Shown: positions 28,201-41,731, counted from the stretch's first letter. The stretch is DNA of 64,000 nt from Heterodera schachtii (GCA_023374025.1 SIJG01000003.1:1-64000); one strand, 5' to 3'. Notes: generated by a model from the sequence alone, not told the origin. Made by a program: numbers and translations.

Positions 28201-29814
28201 GCCAGGCCGAATGCTCAAAGTGACCTTTTTGAAAACCATGCTTAACGCCAAAACTAAACGAAATGCATTCTTTAGCTCAAATGCTTCGACAAGGACTTTG
28301 GCTGGGGCGTGCTGTTGAGGTACACCAAAAAGCCGAACCCACTGAATCCGTTGTCTCCTGAAATGCTCTATTTCCTCGACGTGGCTGTGTTCGTCTCGCG
28401 CGAAAGTGAGAACTGCGCGCAAAATCTATGTGCGGTAAAACCCCCGCCGGCCGGGGAGAATGGCGTGGTGGTGGTGCTGCCCTTCGCGTTCGACTGTATC
28501 CAAGCAGTGAGCACAATTCGGCTAAAAATTCCTCAAGAGCTGAAGAGCAAGGAGGCATTCCAAGCAGTGGCCAAGACCATTCTGGTGAATTATTTTGTTA
28601 TTTTTGGACATTGTCTTTTTGTGAAGCGCAGCCTCAGACAGGTCAGTCCCAACGTTGGGACTGAACTTCGTAAAGGTTTGCAAAAGTGAATATGAATTGA
28701 ACTGATGACATCGTTTGTTTTTGTTAACCGATGTCTCTACACTTTTCATGACAAATTTCAGTGACATAAATTCGAAATATTCCATCAGTTTTGATGTCTA
28801 AATGCCATTTTCCCGTAGGAAACGAAAAAAACGCTTCGACCAACTCATTCCCGAATTGGATCCCATCGAGCACATGAACATTTCCGACCCGCAGCTGAAA
28901 AAGTCTTTGGAAGAGTTAAAAAGGTGCGAAGAGCGGTTCACGGAACATCCGCTGAGAAACCGACGCGACTTCGATGAAATTTGGGAAGCATTTATGAAGC
29001 GGCAAAAACTGGAGGAAGAATACAAACAAGCCAAGAAGGAATTTGACAACGGAAAAAAACTGTCGGGTTTGGTCGAATTGGGCTATCGGAAGAGAGTGCT
29101 GCAGCGGTTGGGTTACGCGACGGAGGAGGACACAATCACAGAAAAGGTGAACAAAGACGGACAAACTGCGGGTTAATTGTCCAACCATTTAATCCCTTAA
29201 TTCATTCATTGTCTTTCCCCTCCTTTTAGGGCCGTGTTGCGTGTGAATTGAGTTCAGCCGATGAATTGCTGCTCACAGAAATGATTTTCACTGGCGCTTT
29301 CACTGATCTTTCGCCGGCCGATGCCGCGGCTTTGCTTTCGTGTTTTGTTTTCCAAGAGAGAGCACCGATTGGCAAACTAAGCGATTCGCTAAGTGAACAT
29401 TTGCGCACTATGCAGGTGAGAAAAAAGAATTGGTCATCCGACCGATCGACCAGTGGCTGAGTATCTGCTAATTGATACAAATCAAATTTCAAGGGCATGG
29501 CAAAGAAAATAGCAAAAATCTCGATTGAGTGCAAATTGGAACTGGACGAGGAAAAGTACGTGGAGTCGTTCTGTCCCGCGATGATGACCGTTGTCTCCAA
29601 GTGGTGTTCGGGCGCCACATTCGCCGAAATTCTAGAAACCTCCGATATATTCGAGGGCAGTATAATCAGATGCATGCGACGTCTTGAAGAATTACTGCAA
29701 GAAATGGTGAACGCAGCCCGGTCCATGGGTGACCGACCACTGGAACAAAAGTTTGAGCAGGCCCGATCTCTGCTTAAGAGGGACATCGTTTTCTCAGCGT
29801 CACTTTATCTCTAA
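25278..29814 (+). CDS. mtr-4: MTR4 exosome-associated RNA helicase, with one apparent frame break
   Basis: Ski2-like DExH helicase that feeds nuclear RNAs to the exosome. Motifs: Walker [10 protein letters not shown] (about 26132), [60 protein letters not shown] and [10 protein letters not shown]. An arch/KOW region with FLQPGR-type sequence follows (about 28040-28580), then the C-terminal domain with [17 protein letters not shown] and SASLYL, the family's usual end. N-terminal acidic region starts [11 protein letters not shown]. After the exon ending AVAKTIL (28584) the next exon is in frame only if the seven-A run at 28825-28831 is read as six; that restores the family alignment. AATAAA at 29863-29868 is the likely poly(A) signal. 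Introns contain poly-C/G repeats and a sequence shared with 56 kb. Confidence 0.96.
25795..25943. repeat. GGGTCGACCC-containing inverted repeat in an mtr-4 intron
   Basis: Begins ATAAAATAGTAGGGGG and ends GGTCGACCCCCTCCCTATTTAAT, so the ends are imperfect inverted repeats. The interior holds long C and G runs. It resembles the element at 55281-55396 in its end sequence, the GTCGACCC motif and an internal TACGAAC-like string, so the two are probably copies of one small nonautonomous element. Confidence 0.45.
28628..28776 (+). repeat. Intronic sequence duplicated in inverse orientation at 56 kb
   Basis: About 145 bp inside the mtr-4 intron that starts at 28585. It matches the reverse complement of about 56010-56155 at what looks like roughly 90 percent identity, from GCAGCCTCAGACAGG to CTACACTTTTCATGACAAAT. 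It contains a perfect 20-bp palindrome, CAGTCCCAACGTTGGGACTG (about 28643-28662). The same exon-then-repeat order occurs at the other locus, which favours a gene-segment duplication over a transposon. Confidence 0.75.
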
Positions 29815-30340
29815 TTTGCGATCCTTCTTTTTGTTAATATATTTAACATATGTTGCGCAAAAAATAAATATTCATTAATTTATATGATGCTGAGACCTGC
29901 GTCTCTTTTATTAATGAAGCAGAAATGAGAATGGAAATAATGATTATTTGAGAATATTCAGTGTATGTGAATTTAACGTGTGGGGGATTAAAAACGCAAC
30001 AATTTGGAAAATATATTTGTTCATTGTGTACAGTTGCTGTTGGGGACAATTTTTATGGAGTCGAATTAATTTGTTTTCGGTGAAGTCCTAATCAGTAAAA
30101 AAGAACGATGTATGAAACACGGCGAAACAATTAAACAGCAAAGGTAGATGTATTTTCGAGGCATTTAATCCGGAAATGAAATAAATTAAGGAATTAGAGA
30201 GGGAAGAGGGCGATTGACAGTGCAATTATGGGGACAGCAAAATTCACATAACTCCAGGATATTTTTCAGACATTTCACCACAAGGAGCACAACAGAGAAA
30301 CGACAATCAAAGAAAAAAAAACTTGTGCTCCCAAAGAGAC
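29815..30340. other. Convergent 3' interval between mtr-4 and the FHA-PHD gene
   Basis: AT-rich, with the mtr-4 poly(A) signal at 29863-29868. No coding sequence or repeat is recognised in the remainder. Confidence 0.5.
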
Positions 30341-33300
30341 ATTATGTCGAGGGAGACAATGATAAACTTTTTCTGTGTGTCGTTTCTGTTGAATTTTTCT
30401 TTGTGTTCCTCTCACATCCGCAGTGGAAATCGGCATCGTCCTCGGGAGTTGAGTTTGTGCCAAAAACACACGTGGAATGGAACCACTAAAAATGAATAAA
30501 AGGGACTCAATGTTTGTACAGCACACCTTGTCGCAGTCATCGCATTGGACCCAATTAATGGACATATGCAGCGGTCTTTGGCATTTTTTGTGTGCACATA
30601 GCTCCGGGTCTCCATTGCCACCAGTCCAATCTTCGGCCACTGTTGTCGTGGCCAAGTCTGGTGAAGACTCGTCCCTCGTTCGGCCTTTGCGACGTCCTCT
30701 CCGCCCCGTCCCTTTCATAATTGTCGATCCACCACCATTTAGTTTTACGTCTCTGCTTTCGCTGGTCAATTGGATGTGTTGGTCGATTGATGAGTCGTCA
30801 TCGGAAGAATCGCCACTGTTTGATGACCCATCCACGGCTTTTCCCACGGCTTTATGTGCACTTCCCAACGGTCTCCCCCGTCCGTTGCCAATGTTCCTTC
30901 CCAGCATTTTCGGTTTTATCGCGGTGGGAGTTGTGACTGTCGACGGAGTGTTTGCCGTCAGTTTTTTGGAAGAATGGACTGCCTTCCCTTTGTTCTGAAA
31001 AAGATAACACGGTTTCTTCCACTCAATTCATCCTCTTCTTTCTCCCACCTCCGTCCTCCCTCCTTTTGGCCCCCTCTTTTGTTGTCCTTCGCTGTTCCGT
31101 TGTCCACCATTTGTCAATTTGCTCGCTGTCGTTGCCACATTACTCATCATTGTCATCGCTTTTTTAGTTCCTGGAGCGGATGAGAGCAGTTTCCGTTTCG
31201 GCACTGTCCCACCACCGTTGGCCATTGCTTTGGTTGTGCTTTTCTCTCCCATTTTTTCCTCGGTATCACTGTCTTTTCGCCTTATGTTGTTGGTATGTCG
31301 GTGATGCCTTTGATGTTGATTATTATCACTATCACTGCTTTCCAAATCGTAAGATTTTCGGCATTCGTCATCATCACCGTCCCCTTCATCGCTTGACGAC
31401 AACTGAGGGGAGGCGACTTCCTTAAGTGGTCATTAATAATGATTGGATATATTTGTTCGTACATTTCCCACCTTTTTGCTTGTTGTGTCGCTGTGCCTCT
31501 GCTGCGGTTGTCCATCATTTCTGCTTTTGGTCGTGCTGTTCGCCATGCTCTCCCGTCTCCCATTTGTGCTTCCTGCCCCTCCTCCGTTGTGCTCTTCGTC
31601 GCTGCTCTCGTCGCTAATCTGTCGCATCATTTTGTGCGCTCTCTTTCGGTCCATCTCCGCCTTCTTCCGTTCCTCTAACCTCAACGGCCTTTTCCGTTCG
31701 ATTTTGGCAAATTGCGACTGCAAGTTTTTCTGTCCTTTTTCAACGCCCGTCCGTCCGTCCTTTTTCGTTGGTGTTGAATCAGTACCATCGCCACGAACAT
31801 TGGGTTTGCTGCCTTGGGAAGCCAATTTTTGACTCCTCTCTGCCATATATTGCCAAGAACCTGCAATATTACTACTATTTATTAAAAAAAGTCGGCTAAA
31901 TACACAACAAATATTTGTCACACTCACCATTTTGTCCAGCCCACTCTCCCAAAAACAAAGTTTGCTCATTTGTTTTCTGGCTTTTCATTTTTAAATATTT
32001 GCCAGCCATTTTTTCTTCCAAAAAATAACCATTGTCAATTTCTGTTCGGTGTCGTTCTTTTTGATCACTTTTGTCTCTTCCAAAAAGTTTTTGCCCAGGT
32101 CCACTTTCATGATCGAATTCTTTTTCCGTTGCTTCGTCCCCCTCTTTTTGATTGTTCAGTTCCTCCAATCGGGCCCTCTTTTTCCCAATTTCACTTTCGT
32201 TTGTCCCCTCTTTTTTCAACCCATCCGTACAATTTCCGGCCGTTAGATCGTTCAGCAGTCGTGCCACTTCGTTGCTTTTCCGTGTTTGTTTGATCGGTCG
32301 CGGCTTTTGATTCCCGCCTTTATCCCTCTCTGTTTTTGTTTCTATTCCCTCGTCAAGCGATTGGACAGAAATCGGCGAACCGGTGGAAGAATGCCTTTTC
32401 CGTTGAGAAGATGGCTCGGCAGACAAATGAACTGCAGTTTTTATTGTTTTATGAATGGTAAATCCAATCGCTTACCATTTTCACGTTGTCCTTTTCTGAA
32501 GTCGTCACCATTTTCTAGTTTTTCTGTCGCATTTGTCAGTTTCTCCTTTTGTTCTTTGACTGGTGGAGGCGATGGCACCGAACTGTCGCATTCCATTTGT
32601 TCTCTTTTCTCTTCACATTGTGCCATTCCATCAAACTTTCTCGAATCATTGAGGCATTCACCATGAAAAGCTGTTGTTTCTGAAGCTTCCATTTCGTCAG
32701 TTTTGTGTAGGTTTTGGTCAGACAAAAAGGACGAAGGAGAGCCATTCAGAGACTCCTTCTGCTGGTCAATCAGGGCTTGGTTCTGATAGGAAATAACATT
32801 TTGTGGATTAGTTGTATTTTAAAATTTCGCACTGACCAATAATTTTGTGTGTTGCTCTTTCTTTCTGTGCTTCTCCTTCCGGTCGTTGTTTTACTTCGGC
32901 CACTTTCACGTCCATTTCCTCCGATGTGTTTGCTGACATTGACTTTGTCCGTTGTCTTCCCACGGCATTCGCCGCTTTTTCCCGTTCAGCAGCAAACATT
33001 GCCGACGTCAATGTGTTTAAGTTGGTATTGTTAGTTATTTGGGGCGATGAAAAAGCACTGGTTGTTAAGCTGTTGGTGGTTAACAGGGAAGCGAAGGAAT
33101 CCTGACGAAAAGGAAACTATAGAAAATTTACAAAATTTTGCGACCCCCCCCCTTGGTTTTTAATGCAGCAGATCTCACCCTGAACTCCTTGCCAACATCG
33201 CTGTTGTTCAGTCCGGTCATCATTGTTGTTCCACTGGAACCCGGCGACTGTAACAGTGCATTGGACGTAGCTGAGGAAACCCCGCTGCTGCTTTTGGAAG

Positions 33301-36300
33301 ATCCGCTGCTCATTGACAAACTGGATGAGTTGCTGACAGCGGGCGAGAAAATTCTTTGTGCCAATGGCTGACGAATTGGCGGAGTGTCAAGAGATGGGTG
33401 GGTGGCGTTGTTGGGCGGAGTTCCGGACGGCCATGGCGGAACGTTATTATTATTATTATGGTGTTGCTGTTGAGCAGCCACAACCGCAGCAGCCAATGCA
33501 CTCGCAATTCCAGGGATTCGTTGCAACGGCGTAGTCCCTCCACCGCCATCCGAACTCCCATTGGATGGCCCAGTCACTGGAGACACTTTGGTGACGGGAA
33601 CCGATGTACCAGCAGCGGAACTGCACGAAATTCCCATTGACCAGCCAGGAACGGTGTTGTTAGAAGCTAAACAAGATTTTTTTAGTTTAGAAAATAATTA
33701 GAAAGACACATTTCGCTTGTTGATCCGCCTCCAATTCCTTTGCCAACTGCTGCGCAGCTGCCAACCGTACTGCCAATGCAGCGGCAGGATTCTGTTGTTG
33801 GTGTTGGTCAACGACGGAGGTGCCCTGCGACTGGTGCAAAGGCAATGAAACGGACGAAGTGCCGCGGGAAAGGGATGAGATCGGAGACTCGCCAAGCGGT
33901 CTCATTGGCGGGACACCAACAGCAGAAGAGGCGGACGAAGTGCACGACGCATAAGCAGCCGAAGAGGAGGAGGAGGAAGTGGAGACGCACTGCTGTTGGG
34001 CTGCGATCAGCAGACCAGCGGAACTGGTGGAGGGGAGCGAGGCGGAACTGAAACGGAAAGGCAGCGTTTAGGGGAAATTATTTTCCTCTATTATATTTTG
34101 TCGGTGTCACCTATGGAACGAACCATCGGGTATATTTTTTGTAAAATATTAGAATTGTCAAGGTTATAATTAGTCAAGGAACTAGAGAAATTGTTTAAAA
34201 TGTGACCTGTTTGTGTTGTGCAAGTGATTGTGAGCGCCAGGCAATGAAAATGCAGACGGAGTACCGAACAGTGACGGCGCTACACTCGGCATTGATACGG
34301 AGGTGCCGCGCGATTGAACCACACAGGCGGCAACCGCTTGCTGCTGCTGTTGCTGATACAGCCCAGGCAGTCGAAGTTGCAGTTGTTGTGCAAGGGCTGC
34401 AGCCTTTTGCTGCTGTGTCCAATCCGCGCTCTGCGATACGGACGGCTGAAGAAAAAACAAATAATTTCGTTTGCAATATTGACATACGACCTGAAGTGCC
34501 CGAATGTTCGGCCAGAGAGAGGCCGCATATTGTGCGGCCGCAGCATTTTGGCCGCCGGAGTTCATGTCAATACATCCGGTGAATAGCGCAGCTGCAGCGG
34601 CCGCAGCAGCGGGAAAAGCATGGCCATAGACGAGAGGGTTCTGCTGCTGTAACGAGGATAATTTGAGAAGCGAGTTATTCCATTGTTGTTGGGCAGCAAG
34701 TCTTTCCATGGCGGACATTGCGTCATGAGAAGCCATCAGCTGACGCAAATGAGCATTTACAGCTGCCACCTGAATTTTCTTACAATTATCAAAATTCATC
34801 ATATCCAGGGGGCGCCTTTCGGTTCCGCCGTGCCCCCTTGTTGCCAAAAGTTTTTTGAAAGGCGCCACAAAAAAAAAACGCTTTTTTAAAAGTCGTCGAT
34901 TTGCATAGATAGACAGATCCCTTCGTAAAATTAGCTAATGACAGCCCCCACCCCAAAAAACCCTTCATAGAATTTGGTTGACCTCCTCCCCGCTCCTTTT
35001 TAATGTATCAACAAAATGCCATCAACTCGACCTGTTCCTCAGTGGCCGATGTAAGTCCCAATTGGTTCAAGGCGTTCAATGCTGAGGCGGTAGCAGCAGA
35101 GTTTGTCGTGCCGTCGGCCGATCCCCCAGTGGACTGATGCCTCTGCTGTTGTTGTTGCGCCGCGTTATTTGATGCTGCGGATGCCGCTGCAGTGTTTGCT
35201 AATGTCGTCGCTGCTGCCATGGCGTTTAATTGGGCGATTTGGATGCTATTGTGAACAGAAGTGGTGGCCAAACACCTTGGAATAACAGTTGCAGAAGCGG
35301 GTGTTGTTACACCATTGGAAGAGGAGGGAATGAGAGGGAAGGAGGGGGCGGCGCAAGTGGGCGGAGCACCGGCCGAGGAGGGGCAAGCCGTGGTGGTGGC
35401 AACCACCGAAGCACTGCTAGTGACAGCACCGAGACAGCTACCGCCAGGCGCGATTGGTCTTGGCATCGTTGGGCCATTGGCACCCCCAACGGCGGCGGCG
35501 GCACTCGCGCCGCCACTTGGAGCCAATGACCCGTACACTTCGGTGGGCAAAATGCGGTCGGAATTGATCTACAAAATCATTGATAAATTAAGAATTTATT
35601 TAATATTTATTCATTAGTTATGTTTTTTTTGTTAAAATTTGTGCCGTTCCTTTCTTCCCAGCGGTGGTTCATCCATTTCCCTGCCATTTGCGCTTCTTCA
35701 CCTGCATATACGCCCTCCTCTGCTGTTGTTGCTGATTGTGAGCGTGCTCATTTTGATGGTGCGGATGGACTCGGACTCCCTTTTGTGAGTAGCCAAAGTA
35801 GGCGAATTTTGGCAGCGCACGTTCGAAGCGGAAGATGAACTCGGCCGATTGTTGAGGCGCGTGTTCGCCCGGTTTTATGGCTGCCCCATTGACATGGCCG
35901 AATTTGATCAGATCGCCCTCATTCAGCAAAACTTTTTCTTTAACCTGTTGAACAGAAAGGAATAATTGAAAAAGAAAAATTGTAATGTTACCCTCGTGTC
36001 GTTGACATATGTCCCATTCAAAGAACGGTCCGAAATGTAATAGCGCAAATTGCCTTTGTTGTCTGTTTCGCCAGTTATTTCAGAGTGATCGCGAGAAATC
36101 ATATTACTTTAAAATTGGCATTTGGTCAAATTTATGAAGTAGCAAAGAACGACCTGTGGATCACCGAATGCAGAACGACGTCCACCAATTCTGGGTTGCG
36201 TCCGATCTTTGTTTGTTTGTCTAACCTGAAAAACCGAATCGATCAGCAATTGATATTTTGTGGTTTGACCCCTTCCCACTCCGTACAAAATCATTGTCGA

Positions 36301-36494
36301 ACGCTCTCGCACTGCCGGATTTGTGCTGGGCTCTATTCCGTCGTTTATGTGTTCTGGTTGTAAGGAACGGCTTTTGGCTTCCTTGACGTATTCCTTAAAG
36401 GTATGGTCATTCTGAGAATTTATTTTTGATTATCAGACGCCACCTGAAATTGCACACGGCGCAAATGGAACATTGTGAAAATGGACTCGACCAT
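30341..36494 (-). CDS. Large FHA- and PHD-finger nuclear protein (TCF19-like architecture)
   Basis: Start at 36494 (MVESIFTMFHLRR). The N-terminal exons encode an FHA phosphopeptide-binding domain: STMILYGVGRG, IGRNPELVDVVLHSVIH, ISRDHSEITGETDNKGN and YYISDRSLNGTYVND, followed by LLNEGDLIKFGH. The middle exons (about 31000-35700) are low-complexity: Gly/Ala-, Gln- and Ser-rich, then Lys/Glu/Asp-rich. The last exons encode a PHD finger: CAHKKCQRPL, WVQCDDCDK, then WFHSTCVFG and DADFHCGCERN. The stop is at 30341-30343. FHA then PHD is the layout of vertebrate TCF19, a much shorter protein, so orthology is a guess. Likely role is reading phosphorylated partners and histone tails in chromatin. 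It is possible, but less likely, that two genes are merged here. Confidence 0.75.
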
Positions 36495-39400
36495 TGTTTG
36501 TTCCGTTGCAATTGCGTCGACGATCCACGGTCATGGAAATGTCGGGGAACGTTGGGGGGAATGGCGTCCAGCAACAGACGCGGGCGCCGCAAGGATTGAC
36601 AATGGCAATGGGGGAAAGAAGAGGGCGGCAAAATGGGGCAATCGATTGTAGTCGACGTCGCCGCCCCGCACTGTTGGCATCCGCCGGTCGCTACCGCGGC
36701 GTCAAAATCGAATTTGATGCCGTGAAAAAAGAGAGAGACGAACGGCAGAAAATCATCAGCAATTGGAGGACGTTGGTTTAAAACGCAGACGATTTAAATG
36801 AGAAATTTTTGTAATAAATGAATGAACAGCGATTCGTCGGGAAGGGACGCCGGCGACGAAAACAATAATTGTGCACTTTTCTTTCTTTATCAGCTAAACA
36901 GTAAAAACATTGTAAAAGTGAGAAATGAAAAACAAATAAAAAAAACAATGAAAGCATAGTACAGTAAATGAATTGTCAATCAATCAAAAGAGCCAAAAGA
37001 AGTTAATTACCATCTAACCGAGAGAATGAGTAAAAAAATTTGAGGACTGCAATTAACAAATATAGGCAAAAGCGTGATCTCACACCATAGTTGATTAAAA
37101 TCCAAGATGAAAAGATAAAAAAGAAGGTTGTTAAGGTAAAATAAATGTAAATTCAGATTTTCAAATTCCAAAATTGTTATTAGATGGGCAATAAAAAACA
37201 ATTTGTTTGAACAAATTGATGGAAATATATCGATTAAGCAGGGCAACTCTTTTCTCGGCCCCCTCTCTTTTCATGGAAGGATTAATGACGAGTAATGAAT
37301 GAATTGAATGTCGGGTGATTGGTTAGGGAATGAAGGAAGGTAAGAAACATTCATTTGTTTGTTAACAGCTGCATGATCAAATGACCCCCTCTCCCGACCA
37401 ATTACCTCTCATTTTTTTGATTATGCTTAATTGATTGGTTGGCAAAAATCTTTAATTTTAAGAGTCCGTCACATTAAATTGAAATTCTTTTCCCCTTCCC
37501 ATTCCATTTACCACCAACCAACCCCCCCCCCCCCCCTCCCCCTCACTTGTCAGTCATCGCCCCTTCCACGCATTTCCATTATAATGTATGCGCCCCATAA
37601 AAGGATTACTCCCAATGTGTATGTGGAAGGTGGCGGAGAAACAGCAAACACTCACGCAGATGGTGGGGGGGGGGGGGACGACGACGGTGGGAGTACTCAA
37701 GAAAAACCCATTCATAAATCTCTGAAGAGAAAGCGGCGGAGCGCGGAGGAAGGGGAGCGGGAAATTAAAGTGGAGGGGAGGGCCATTGAAGAAGAGAACG
37801 AACGTTTGTGATCAATAAAAGGTATTTACAGAATTCGGCGACTCCCCCCACTCACATTCTTATGCTTTAGCTATTGGGCAAATTTATTTGATGAGAAATC
37901 AATCGCTACTAAGTTTTATCAACGCCACCTCAAACGAATCAAAACATAACCAAACCAATAAGCAACCAAACAACAAATTTCAAATGCATAACTTCACTTG
38001 ATTGAAATTCCGTTTTTCCCTATTGTATATATCGTAGTTTTTGTTATAAATTTGGTAAAGTGATTGGTTTGGCGCGGTTTTGTACGCTCAGTGGCGATAG
38101 GTGAGGAAGACACAACCATCGTCGATCATCGCACGTCATCCACCACCAATTCCCCCCTTTCCTCTGTATCATGCATGTCAACCCACCACACCTTGCAAAT
38201 AGAGAGAGAGAAAGGGCAATTTATAACTTATGATCGATGCGGAGTTGAACCTGTTAATAGGAGGGAAGAGGAGGGATGATGATAGGACATCAACGGGGAT
38301 GGGAAGAATGAATTAGTTAATACGGCACTTGGGACGGATTGTGCCAATTGGAACAAGCAAGAGAGTAGGGACTGAAAAAAGGCAACGAAAAAGCGACCGA
38401 ATGAAAAGCAAAGAGAAATGGCAAATCAATGGGAAAAGCAATGGAAATGGAAAAATCAATGTGTTTGCCAATCAGCAAAGGAAGGGAAATGAGAAAGGGA
38501 CGGGCGAATGATGAGCTCATTGAATCGACTGCCTTTAAGGAAATTAAAAATTGGAAATTGATTAAATAAAAAAATTTACTAATTTTTTGAGAGGAACTCT
38601 TTTGGTTCTTTGCAATCTCACGAACATAAAATTTAACATGACAACTTAAATGGTTCATAATTTTTCTATAAGCATCCAAGTTAAACATTTTAGAATCATT
38701 CTATGGCTCTAAGAATTTCCCCCGAAAATTACAAAATTTAACAAAAACTCTTATATAAAAAATGGGTGGCTTTTAAACAAAATTTTATTACAAATGTATG
38801 GAGTTAGCTCGTCAACCAATTTGGCTTCATTAAAATTGCATTTGGGCTCTTATCACCAAGGCAATAACAATAATTATCATTATCAGTTATCATAATGTAT
38901 TACTTCTCCTTTCCTCAACTTCCAGTTTTGTCCCCAATCAAAATACAAATTCATTTTTATGTAGAGAGTAATTTTTTATGGTTAATTTTTTAAAACCTTC
39001 GTTTAAAGATCGTGGCGTTGTTTTTTTGGGGGGGAGGGGCAAATCCCCAGATTAATGCATTTGACCGGGATCATCTTACTACAGTAAAATCTAACCCATT
39101 GGCACCGCCGTTCCCAAAACTATTTTTTTAAACTGCTCAAAAAGGCGAATTTGGTCTTTTTGGCATAATTTTATTAAATCACCTTAATTTCCAAAATCGG
39201 CGCCATCTAAAAAATGACATTTTTATATCCTTTTGTACATATACATATAAGACATAATTCTACAAAAGAATTTTACAGGCATACTTTTCCGGTCCATTTT
39301 TGTTTGATTGGTTTTTCGGAGATACCAACAGCATTTGGCCATAATTTGGCTAATTGTGTTCTTGTCTATGGAAAGGCGCGGGAAGGAAACGACGTTCTTA

Positions 39401-41731
39401 TTATTATTGTTTATTATTATTATTAATTATTTTATTATTATTATTTAAACATATTGTTTATTGAAAAAAAATTAATTCAACTTAATTTATATAAATAGCG
39501 CAACTGATATAAAAATTAATAAATTGGAGGGGGGGGGGGGGGGGGGGGTAAAATTTAAACAAGCAAAGAATGGTGGGAATAATTAATAATCTTACAATTT
39601 AAGATTAAAAAAATGCATGAATTATTTAGCGAAGGAATTGCTGATGATAATGATGTATTTACTATCAAAAGTGGTTGGTCTGAGGTGACGGGAGGAAGGC
39701 ATTCCGGCAATTAATTAGCTTTACCCCCGCCATTTATTGAGGCTTTACCCCTGCCCTTTCCTCTGCACTTTGGTTCTGTGATCGGGAGAAGTTCTCAATC
39801 TCGCCAATGAGAAGAAGATGTTTGTGATTGGTTATATGTTATATCCCTACGCACTTATCCCTCCACCCAACCGACCCAATCCTAAGGCAGCAAATCGCCC
39901 CCCCCCCCCAACTCTCTCCCTTTACATCGATTGATTTTGTGGCGCGAATTCGCCAAAGGAACGCCCAACCAATACACTGCTCACCCCTCACTATATTCCG
40001 GCGTTGTTTGGTTGGATTGGTTGGTCGGTGGGAGTGGCAGGGAGAGGGACTTGTCGCCTCGGGGGGATCGATAATGGTTGGTTGGATGGGAGGGGAAGGG
40101 AATGGCGCGAGCGGGGGACTGTGATGAGTGTATGTTGGCCCCCACCTTACGCCCCTTCCCCAGCCCCACTGCCCGACCAGTTCCCCCCCCCCCCCCCAGT
40201 TGAAGGCTGTGTATCATTTGGGCGGTCGTAGTCGTCGTCAACAAGGATGGGGAGAGGAGGGGTCCGTCAGGACGCTCCATTTGGGCGGAGAATGATGGAA
40301 AGGATGCAAGCAAACACTCCCCCCCCCCCCGGCCTTTCCCATCCATCTTTAGCCCCCCCCCCCCGAGGGCAGAAAATCGATGGGGTTCGCAGTGCGTCCT
40401 TCTTTCTTTGGTTGTCAGCATTTTCTCTTTGTCTCTCCACCCTTCACGCTGCCTCATCTTCAATGCCTTTCTCACCCATTCTCGTTTAATAAACAACCCA
40501 TGGGATTCGGTCCCATCAGACCTTATGTAAGCTGTAAGTGCGTGTAGCCTCAGCCTTTTCTGTGCTCGCGTTGTGTAAGGGAATTTTAGACACTGCTCGA
40601 ATAAGACTTTCCCTTCCTCTACACAGCGGCCCAATTTTTAGCTCCCAGTTCAAAAAGTAGTGGGGCGAAGTGGTTTTTGTGAGATATTAAAGCAGGGGTG
40701 CGATCGAAAAATTTTCAAAATAAGAACATCAAGGCCAAAAAATAAGATTTTGGGTCCAAAATAAGGACATTTTGCAAAATTGCTTTAAATCGCTTGTATA
40801 ACACTTTATTCAATCAATATAGAATCAACTTTCGTATTTTTCGCCTCCCATGATCATTTTTAACAATTTTGGGGAGGAAATAAGCAAATCATAAATTTCA
40901 ATGCATTCCGGATCAAAAAATCAGATTTTTACGAATTTTTTTTTGCGGTCCATTTTTTAGGACTTTTTGGGGAACAAGCGGGGCGGAAGGCCGGCGGTGC
41001 CGATAGGCGCCGCCAGGAAAATTTTTGAAAAGTTTAATTTGTTAACAGATTTTGTCCAAAAATTGTCCAAGATTTGTGATTCTGAGCCAATTTTTAAGAA
41101 AACAAAGTATTTTTGGGGTTCGGCGGTTTTTTTTTTCTCTGCACTCTCTCTTTATTGACACATGCCTCGTTTTTTGAAACGGTGTGTCTAAAAAGGGGCG
41201 TGATGTAAAAGGCTAAAAAACGGGTCGAATTAGATTGAGACATTTTGTTGGGAAATATGTAGAAGCGGTACATGATTTCTTTTTCTTTAACCATTCATTA
41301 TTTAGTTTGTATATGCCCACGCATTTTGGATAAAACAATTTTTCTTTGTCTTCGCAACACCTTTTGCGCATTTTAATTTTAAAAAAAGCTATGTTCCAAA
41401 TTCTCAATTTTTCGCGTTTTGAATCGGTTCAAAAAAGGGGGTGAACGCCCCGTGAAAAAAGGGCTAAATGATACACCAATTGATTCGTCTCGAGGAGCTA
41501 AGCACGAAAAAATAGGTCTCGAGTTGCGGAAATGCCAAAAAACCGGTTTTTGAACCAGTTCAAAACTCGAAAAGTTGAGTGAAAAAGGTGGCTCCTGACC
41601 TTTTAAAAAGGTAAAATTCCGACAAATTTGGTAGCAATCGAGCGGTCAGGGTAGTTTTCGTACGGCAGGGGGTCGTTTTCGTACGAGTTGGGTACAAGTG
41701 TTAGACCGATGTAAAAAAAGCTTGAAAACTA
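36495..41731. other. Gene-poor interval, AT-rich with poly-C/G tracts
   Basis: No confident gene. It holds long homopolymers (C at about 37521-37536, G at about 39530-39548, C at 40185-40198 and two nearby runs), AT-rich stretches at 36800-37250 and 38600-39650, and a segment at 40680-41000 that looks like degraded repeat. The one open frame worth listing is at 37584-37811. Inverted-repeat DNA starts near 41480. Confidence 0.4.
37584..37811 (+). CDS. Possible small or terminal exon, Gly/Asp- and Lys/Arg-rich
   Basis: The frame reads MYAPHKRITPNVYVEGGGE, then a Gly/Asp run over a poly-G tract, then HKSLKRKRRSAEEGER and an acidic end. An AATAAA begins three bases after the stop, unusual for chance. 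No domain is recognised and no partner exon with matching splice sites was found. It could be a spurious frame. Confidence 0.25.
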   Translation: MYAPHKRITPNVYVEGGGETANTHADGGGGGDDDGGSTQEKPIHKSLKRKRRSAEEGEREIKVEGRAIEEENERL

